Source: an uncultured Collinsella sp. (GTDB lineage Bacteria > Actinomycetota > Coriobacteriia > Coriobacteriales > Coriobacteriaceae). Taken from it: a DNA stretch of 8,929 bases. This document shows, piece by piece, positions 1-4,330 of this stretch. The translations under genes were made by a program, and so were the position numbers. The notes beneath the pieces were generated by a model, which had not been told where the DNA came from, ran no database searches, and saw only the letters and a list, made by a program, of their open reading frames with translations. The first letter of the stretch is position 1. Each line of letters opens with the position of its first letter. The stretch is from NCBI GenBank assembly GCA_937926755.1, contig CALBBA010000183.1, forward strand, positions 1 to 8,929. The letters are read 5' to 3'.

Positions 1-1836
1 CGCTACGGCCCCCTGGGCACCATGGCCATCGGCGAGGGCGGCGGCGAGCTGGCAAAGCAGCTGCTGCGTGACACCTACGATGTCGCCTATCCCGGCGTTG
101 TCGCCATCTACCTCATGGGCGCTCCGCGTCCCGGCGTCGGCCCGCACGATGTGGCACTCGCCATCATCCGCGCCGTCTTTGCCAGGGGCTACGTCAAGAA
201 CAAGGTCATGGAGTTCGTGGGCCCTGGCATCGCGAGCATGACGACCGACTACCGCAACGGCGTCGATGTCATGACCACCGAGACCACCTGCCTGTCGAGC
301 ATCTGGGCCACCGACGAGGACACGCACGCGTTTTTGACCATGCACGGCCGCGGTGACGACTACCGCGAGCTCAAGCCCGCCGATGTCGCCTACTACGATG
401 GCTGCGTCGAGGTCGACCTGTCGAGCATCAAGCCCATGATCGCGCTGCCGTTCCATCCTTCCAACGGCTTTGAGATCGACGAGCTCAACGAGAACCTCGA
501 GGACATCCTGCACGAGGTGGAACTCGAGGCCGCTAAGATCGGTGAGGGCAAGACGCACTTTAGCCTGCTCGACAAGATCGTCGACGGCAAGCTGCACGTG
601 CAGCAGGGCGTTATCGCCGGCTGCTCGGGCGGCAACTACGACTCCGTGGTGCAGGCCGCCCGCGTGCTCAAGGGCGCCAACACCGGCTGCGGCGAGTTCT
701 CGCTGTCGGTCTATCCGACGAGCCAGCCCGTGGCACTCGAGCTTACACGCCGCGGCTTCATCTACGACCTTATGGAGGCCGGCGCGATTGTGCGCACGGC
801 ATTCTGCGGCCCGTGCTTCGGTGCCGGCGACACGCCCGCCAACAACGGCCTGTCGATCCGACACACTACGCGCAACTTCCCCAACCGCGAGGGTTCCAAG
901 CCGGGTAATGGCCAGCTGAGCGCCGTGGCCCTGATGGACGCTCGCTCCATTGCGGCGACGGCTGCCAATGGCGGCGTCCTGACGCCGGCGACCGACCTGC
1001 CCGAGGAGACTTGGGACGAGGCCTGCGAGTACACCTTTGACGACGCGCCGTACAAAAAGCGTGTGTACTGGGGCTTTGGCAAGGCGGAGCCTGCCGACGA
1101 GCTGGTCGAAGGCCCCAACATTAAGCCGTGGCCCGCGATGGAGCCCCTCGGCGACGATATCCTGCTCAAGGTGTGCTCCAAGATCATGGACCCGGTCACC
1201 ACGACCGACGAGCTCATTCCCTCGGGCGAGACGAGCTCCTTCCGCTCCAACCCGCTGGGCCTGGCCGAGTTTACGCTCAGCCGCCGCGATCCGGCCTACG
1301 TGGGTCGCTCCAAGAAGGTTGACGCGGTGGAAAAGCGCCGCGTTGCCGGCGAGGCCGCAGGCGACCTGGCGGCGCTCGATGCCGAACTTGCCGGTGTGTT
1401 TGAGGTGCTGGCCGGCGCGGGTGTCGCGGCCGATGCCAAGGCGACCGAGTACGGCTCCATGCTCTATGCCAAGAAGCCCGGTGACGGTTCCGCCCGCGAG
1501 CAGGCCGCGAGCTGCCAGCGCGTAATTGGCGGCCTGGCCAACATCGTCCACGAGTATGCCACCAAGCGCTATCGCTCCAACGTGATGAACTGGGGCATGG
1601 TGCCCTTCCAGATGGAGGCCGAGCCCAACTTTGAGGTGGGCGACTACGTCTTTGTGCCGGGTATCCGTGCCGCGCTCGATGGCGACTTGAAGAACATCGC
1701 CGCCTACGTGGTGCGTGCTGATGGTGCGGTTGAGCATATTGAGCTCTACATTGCCGATATGACGGCCGAGGAGCGTGCCATCGTCAAGGCCGGCTGCCTG
1801 ATCAACTACAACAAGTTCAAGGCCGCTGCCGAGTAG
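1..1836 (+). CDS. Aconitase-superfamily hydratase (YbhJ-like), 5' truncated by window edge
   Basis: The reading frame is open from base 1 with no stop upstream of the ATG at 22, and the first residues (RYGPLGTMAIGEGGGEL) match the stretch that follows the DSHT-type motif in this superfamily. The start is therefore outside the window and the ATG at 22 is probably internal; about 611 residues are visible, and the E. coli YbhJ-type family has roughly 750. The three expected [4Fe-4S] ligands are present: Cys in AGCSGGNYD (codon 622-624), corresponding to the GSCTNS loop of aconitase, and both Cys of FCGPCFG (805-807 and 814-816). The segment NFPNREGSKPGNGQ corresponds to the substrate-binding loop, and NWGMVPF (around 1588) opens the C-terminal swivel domain. 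By family knowledge it should reversibly hydrate or dehydrate a carboxylic acid in the cytosol; the substrate cannot be read from the sequence. It is clearly not a standard citrate-cycle aconitase by sequence. No frameshift is seen. Confidence 0.88.
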   Translation, partial: RYGPLGTMAIGEGGGELAKQLLRDTYDVAYPGVVAIYLMGAPRPGVGPHDVALAIIRAVFARGYVKNKVMEFVGPGIASMTTDYRNGVDVMTTETTCLSSIWATDEDTHAFLTMHGRGDDYRELKPADVAYYDGCVEVDLSSIKPMIALPFHPSNGFEIDELNENLEDILHEVELEAAKIGEGKTHFSLLDKIVDGKLHVQQGVIAGCSGGNYDSVVQAARVLKGANTGCGEFSLSVYPTSQPVALELTRRGFIYDLMEAGAIVRTAFCGPCFGAGDTPANNGLSIRHTTRNFPNREGSKPGNGQLSAVALMDARSIAATAANGGVLTPATDLPEETWDEACEYTFDDAPYKKRVYWGFGKAEPADELVEGPNIKPWPAMEPLGDDILLKVCSKIMDPVTTTDELIPSGETSSFRSNPLGLAEFTLSRRDPAYVGRSKKVDAVEKRRVAGEAAGDLAALDAELAGVFEVLAGAGVAADAKATEYGSMLYAKKPGDGSAREQAASCQRVIGGLANIVHEYATKRYRSNVMNWGMVPFQMEAEPNFEVGDYVFVPGIRAALDGDLKNIAAYVVRADGAVEHIELYIADMTAEERAIVKAGCLINYNKFKAAAE

Positions 1837-1854
1837 CGCACTTAATGGTCCGCC

Positions 1855-1922
1855 CGGGGCTTACCATTTCCCGCCCGCTCACGCGCTTCGCGAGGGTCGC
1901 GTTCGGGAAAGGGTAAGCCCCG
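1855..1922 (+). repeat. Long stem-loop in the hydratase 3' region
   Basis: Arms 1855-1873 and 1904-1922 are 19 nt each and pair with a single mismatch. The 30-nt loop holds an inner 5-bp stem (1881-1885 with 1898-1902). It begins 18 nt after the hydratase stop. There is no T-tract after it, so it is not a canonical intrinsic terminator; it may protect the 3' end or be a repetitive extragenic palindrome. Confidence 0.7.
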
Positions 1923-1982
1923 GACTACATTTCTGCGTTCTCGTTGGGCCTTGAGGGACGCTAATAAATAGACTTGCTTGAT

Positions 1983-2013
1983 GCCGCCTCTGTTAATGGG
2001 GCGGCTTCTTTTT
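1983..2013 (+). terminator. Intrinsic terminator downstream of the hydratase
   Basis: A 6-bp GC stem (GCCGCC at 1983-1988 with GGCGGC at 2000-2005) is followed directly by TTCTTTTT. It is placed about 150 nt after the hydratase stop and is the first site with a proper T-tract on this strand. Confidence 0.75.
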
Positions 2014-2020
2014 GTCGAAA

Positions 2021-2055
2021 ACCGCCACAAAGGTGCCTGTCCCCTTTGTGGCGGT
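2021..2055 (+). repeat. 35-nt hairpin repeat, family H1, copy 1
   Basis: A 13-bp perfect stem (2021-2033 with 2043-2055) closes a 9-nt loop TGCCTGTCC. Compared with the copy at 3089, the fourth base pair is G-C instead of A-T, with both sides changed together. It is preceded by GTCGAAA, as is the copy at 3089. It follows the hydratase terminator and lies 10 nt upstream of an H2 hairpin. There is no T-tract, so it is unlikely to be a terminator. Confidence 0.85.
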
Positions 2056-2065
2056 CCGCGGTTTG

Positions 2066-2120
2066 TCTTGTCCTGTAACAGGTAGACCCTTATTTGCCGA
2101 GTAGTTGTTGCAGATCTAGA
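2066..2120 (+). repeat. TGTAACA-type hairpin repeat, family H2, copy A (degenerate)
   Basis: The arms 2066-2079 and 2107-2120 are recognisable only by alignment with the better-preserved copy at 4018-4072; pairing here is eroded. The interior shares TAGACCCT and ATTTGCCGAGTAG with that copy. Together with copy B it makes the first 136-bp tandem unit (2066-2201). Confidence 0.65.
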
Positions 2121-2144
2121 TAAACGGGCACCGCTGAGCATTTC

Positions 2145-2201
2145 ATCTCAATCTGTAACATCTGGGGTCAAAAATGGCAGCTAGATGTTACAGATCGAGA
2201 T
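2145..2201 (+). repeat. H2 hairpin repeat, copy B
   Basis: The 19-nt arms 2145-2163 and 2183-2201 pair at all but one position, around the core CTGTAACATCT/AGATGTTACAG. It is separated from copy A by an AAACGGGC...CATTT spacer that is conserved in the second unit at 4073-4095. Confidence 0.85.
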
Positions 2202-2221
2202 TTTGAGCGCTGGAGCCGAAA

Positions 2222-2256
2222 ATCACCACAAAGGGGACAGGCACCTTTGTGGTGGT
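2222..2256 (-). repeat. H1 hairpin repeat, copy 2 (inverted)
   Basis: Read on the minus strand this is the same 35-nt element with the identical TGCCTGTCC loop and one mismatched pair near the base of the stem. It lies about 55 nt beyond the stop of the minus-strand gene that ends at 2310, so it is in the sense orientation in that gene's 3' region. Confidence 0.85.
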
Positions 2257-2309
2257 GGGGGTGGGCTCGATGTTATTGTGATCGCTGGGCGGCATTTTAA
2301 TGAGCGTCC

Positions 2310-2978
2310 CTACAGGATTTCATCCGGGCTGGCGGGTTTGGTTGTTTTGGGGATGCCGAGTTTGGATGACGCGAAATCGTCAACATTGTCCTTAATTCCG
2401 TCTTTGGTGTAGACAGTGACCATATAGGTGCTGTGTCCGAATTCGCCCTTGTCGCGTGTTGCCCAGGCATCCCAGTAGGCGGCCCCGTTTCGCCCTTTGA
2501 TTTTTCCGACACGGCGGAGTTCTGTTCGCTTTAATTTCTGGTTGCTATAGATGGTTCGACCGGCCTCCTCGGTGAGCCCGCACTGTCCAAGCATCTTGTC
2601 GAGGACTTGGTTCATGTGGCGCTCATCGGTGTTTGGTGCGTAGTCGTAGGCGAGGGTGATGGAGTCGAGTGGCTGGTCGTCGATCAGATAGTTTAGCGCC
2701 TGAGGTTCAAGGCAGAAATAGGGGGAGCATCCGTCGACCTTGCCGAGCAACGGTAACTTGGACTGCCAACTTCCGGTGGGAATTGCATATTCGTAGAACA
2801 CGCCACGGCAGACAAAGGAGAGCGAGGTGGCACGCGAGCCGGCGTCGATCATCCCGCAAAGATCGAAGGGCGAGGCGATACCAAAAGAAAAGGGCGTGAT
2901 GACGATAAGGAAGAGCATCACGATGGGTATGGCGAGAATGGCGATGACGTTGCGACCGGTGGAATGAGACGGCTTCAT
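2310..2978 (-). CDS. Unrecognised membrane-anchored protein, 222 aa
   Basis: I do not recognise this protein. The chosen start is the ATG at 2978, because GAGGAG lies five bases upstream; an in-frame TTG at 2996 would add six residues but has no comparable binding site. Residues about 10-35 (NVIAILAIP...VITPFSFGIA) form one hydrophobic span preceded by a Lys/Arg/His-bearing tail, so the remaining ~185 residues are probably outside the membrane. That part has five cysteines (in LCGM, VCRG, GCSPYFC and GQCGL), which could form disulfides. No lipobox, catalytic motif or repeat is seen. The gene is divergent from the one at 3213, which has similar length and topology. Its composition is less GC-rich than the hydratase and clpB, consistent with acquired DNA. 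Real coding is supported by length, binding site and sensible N-terminus; function is unknown. Confidence 0.72.
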   Translation of the reverse strand: MKPSHSTGRNVIAILAIPIVMLFLIVITPFSFGIASPFDLCGMIDAGSRATSLSFVCRGVFYEYAIPTGSWQSKLPLLGKVDGCSPYFCLEPQALNYLIDDQPLDSITLAYDYAPNTDERHMNQVLDKMLGQCGLTEEAGRTIYSNQKLKRTELRRVGKIKGRNGAAYWDAWATRDKGEFGHSTYMVTVYTKDGIKDNVDDFASSKLGIPKTTKPASPDEIL

Positions 2979-3088
2979 ATGCGCTCCTCGAGACAAAGAT
3001 CTGTTGAGGATAGGCAGAAATGGATATGTTCAGAGAACAATTCAAGTTTAATCTCATGGCGCGAGATGGTCGACCGTTAGCGTCGAAA

Positions 3089-3123
3089 ACCACCACAAAG
3101 GTGCCTGTCCCCTTTGTGGTGGT
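3089..3123 (+). repeat. H1 hairpin repeat, copy 3
   Basis: This is the best-formed copy: a perfect 13-bp stem (3089-3101 with 3111-3123) and loop TGCCTGTCC. It sits in the divergent intergenic region, ending about 20 bp before the predicted -35 of the gene at 3213. It is the only copy found upstream of a gene and not downstream of one. Confidence 0.88.
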
Positions 3124-3142
3124 GAGGAGCGCGCGGCTTCTT

Positions 3143-3171
3143 TTGGTAATAGTGTTAGCTTGCGGTATCAT
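3143..3171 (+). promoter_or_regulatory. Predicted sigma-70-type promoter for the gene at 3213
   Basis: TTGGTA (3143-3148), a 17-bp spacer and TATCAT (3166-3171) match the -35/-10 consensus at 4 of 6 and 5 of 6 positions. Transcription would begin near 3178, which excludes the GTG at 3174 as the translation start and favours the GTG at 3213. Confidence 0.5.
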
Positions 3172-3212
3172 TAGTGCAGGTGGCGAAGGTTTGCATTGTG
3201 GGGTGTTTTGCC

Positions 3213-3884
3213 GTGAGCCGTTCTGCCCGTATTGGATTGATTGTCTTGGCGCTTGCGATCGCTGTGGTTGGCGCGGGCGCTGTCGGTATGGCATTTCTAC
3301 CTGCTGCGGTGACGGAGCCGTTGGTCAAGCCTGTGGCTCAATCTGTCGAACTTCTGACCGGCGACGACAAGCCCGAGACCATTACCGTTGATTTTGATGA
3401 GCAGCCGGCTGTGCTGGGTATTAGCAATTATCCGAGTATTCAGCTTGGGGCCATGCGCTATACCACGGATACAAGCCTGATCGATAGGGCGTCCGAGCTA
3501 CTCAAGGGCAAAACATTTAAGCGTTGGTACGGATATGCGTCCTATCGGGCAAAAGCGAACGACATGGTTGGCGGATGTCACTCTTCCATCGAGCTGGACA
3601 CTGCAAACGGCGCAAAGTTATGTGATGTCTCGTACGATCCGGGTTACGAGGGCAATGAGGGTCCGGGTATTTACATCATGGCCGGCGATGCAGCCTATGT
3701 CATGGAGGGCGACCAGGCCGAGCTCAACGATTTTATGGGTCAGTGTATCCAAGATGCCTATGAACAGACCTGCTTGCCCGACCCGCAGACTGCACGCGAT
3801 AGTGGGTCTGCCCGTATATGGCTCTTCGAGGATGAGATGCCCTGGAGCGGCGAATCGGGAAGCACGGGTTCGGTAAGTAAATAG
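3213..3884 (+). CDS. Unrecognised membrane-anchored protein, 223 aa
   Basis: I do not recognise this protein. The frame is open from a GTG at 3174, but the predicted promoter at 3143-3171 and a GGGGTG seven bases before the GTG at 3213 favour the later start (MSRSARIGLIV...). Residues about 6-30 are one hydrophobic span after an Arg-containing tail, followed by Ala/Pro/Val-rich linker; the rest is likely extracytoplasmic. Four cysteines (in GGCHSS, LCDVS, GQCIQ and TCLPD) could make two disulfides. The C-terminus is Ser/Gly-rich. Topology and length resemble the divergent gene at 2310-2978, and both contain a GQC motif after a helix-like segment, but I could not align them convincingly. GC content is lower than the core genes. 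The pair may act together at the cell surface; that is inference from arrangement alone. Confidence 0.72.
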   Translation: MSRSARIGLIVLALAIAVVGAGAVGMAFLPAAVTEPLVKPVAQSVELLTGDDKPETITVDFDEQPAVLGISNYPSIQLGAMRYTTDTSLIDRASELLKGKTFKRWYGYASYRAKANDMVGGCHSSIELDTANGAKLCDVSYDPGYEGNEGPGIYIMAGDAAYVMEGDQAELNDFMGQCIQDAYEQTCLPDPQTARDSGSARIWLFEDEMPWSGESGSTGSVSK

Positions 3885-3892
3885 AGACTGCA

Positions 3893-3927
3893 ACCACTAC
3901 AAAGGTACCCGTCCCCTTTGTAGTAGT
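3893..3927 (+). repeat. H1 hairpin repeat, copy 4 (divergent)
   Basis: The arms 3893-3905 and 3915-3927 pair with one mismatch. Relative to the other copies the sixth pair is T-A instead of C-G on both sides, and the loop is TACCCGTCC. It starts 8 nt after the stop of the gene at 3213-3884 and again lies exactly 10 nt before an H2 hairpin, with CGGTTTG in the gap as at 2021-2065. Confidence 0.85.
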
Positions 3928-3937
3928 TCTCGGTTTG

Positions 3938-3992
3938 TCTCGATCTGTAACATCTTGGCCGCTAAAAGTGGGCCTGGTGTTACAGATTTAGA
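3938..3992 (+). repeat. H2 hairpin repeat, copy C
   Basis: The arms TCTCGATCTGTAAC (3938-3951) and GTTACAGATTTAGA (3979-3992) pair with one mismatch and one G-T. An inner GGCC/GGCC stem (3957-3960 with 3971-3974) has no counterpart in the other copies, so the interior is unrelated while the ends are kept. Confidence 0.75.
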
Positions 3993-4017
3993 TTTTCGAT
4001 TCAGGTGTCTTCGTTCG

Positions 4018-4072
4018 TCTCGATTTGTAACAGTTAGACCCTAATTTGCCGAGTAGATGTTACAGATTGAGA
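4018..4072 (+). repeat. H2 hairpin repeat, copy D
   Basis: The arms 4018-4031 and 4059-4072 pair over 14 positions if two G-U pairs are allowed on the plus strand. The interior (TTAGACCCTAATTTGCCGAG) matches copy A. Confidence 0.82.
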
Positions 4073-4095
4073 CAAACGGGCGCCGCTGGTCATTT

Positions 4096-4154
4096 CATCT
4101 TGATTTGTAACATCTGGAGCCATAAACAGCCGCTAGATGTTACAGATTGAGATG
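4096..4154 (+). repeat. H2 hairpin repeat, copy E
   Basis: The arms 4096-4115 and 4135-4154 pair over all 20 positions if three G-U pairs are allowed on the plus strand. It matches copy B and follows copy D through the same conserved spacer. It is the last repeat before the clpB leader. Confidence 0.85.
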
Positions 4155-4216
4155 GTAAGGGGACGAGGCCGTAGCGGGTGAGCGCGCCTGCTTCCTATCT
4201 CTCAATCACTCAGAAA

Positions 4217-4252
4217 ATCTTATATATAGAGACTTAGATTTGTGTATAAGAT
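4217..4252. promoter_or_regulatory. AT-rich inverted repeat in the clpB control region
   Basis: ATCTTATA (4217-4224) and TATAAGAT (4245-4252) are perfect 8-bp arms around a 20-bp centre, and the right arm overlaps a -10-like TATAAG preceded by TGTG. It is a candidate operator or promoter for clpB. It does not match the published CIRCE, HAIR or CtsR consensus sequences as I know them. Confidence 0.45.
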
Positions 4253-4291
4253 CGCGCAAAGTTGGCAACAATACTTCTCGAACAACGTGAA

Positions 4292-4309
4292 GCCGCCCCG
4301 TAGGGCGGC
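4292..4309 (+). promoter_or_regulatory. GC hairpin in the clpB leader, just upstream of the ribosome binding site
   Basis: GCCGCCC (4292-4298) and GGGCGGC (4303-4309) form a 7-bp stem with a CGTA tetraloop. It ends 8 nt before the GAGAGG (4318-4323) that precedes the clpB ATG with a 7-nt spacing. No T-tract follows, so it is not a terminator; a role in transcript stability or translation control is possible but unproven. Confidence 0.55.
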
Positions 4310-4330
4310 CGCCCCAAGAGAGGTGATTCC

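Noticed and set aside
1842..2141. Minus-strand open frame across the hydratase 3' region
   Set aside because: It translates the stem-loop, the terminator and repeat copies, and no coding signal is seen.
3174..3212. GTG at 3174 as start of the plus-strand membrane protein
   Set aside because: It lies within 3 bp of the predicted -10 element and has no ribosome binding site; the GTG at 3213 has a GGGGTG at proper distance and places the membrane span near the N-terminus.
3020..3391. 123-codon open frame on the plus strand beginning with MDMFREQ
   Set aside because: It reads straight through the 3089-3123 hairpin and out of frame into the better-supported gene at 3213, and has no good ribosome binding site.
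2021..4154. The repeat clusters as a CRISPR array
   Set aside because: The repeats are few, palindromic throughout, of two families and in both orientations, without regular unique spacers or cas genes.
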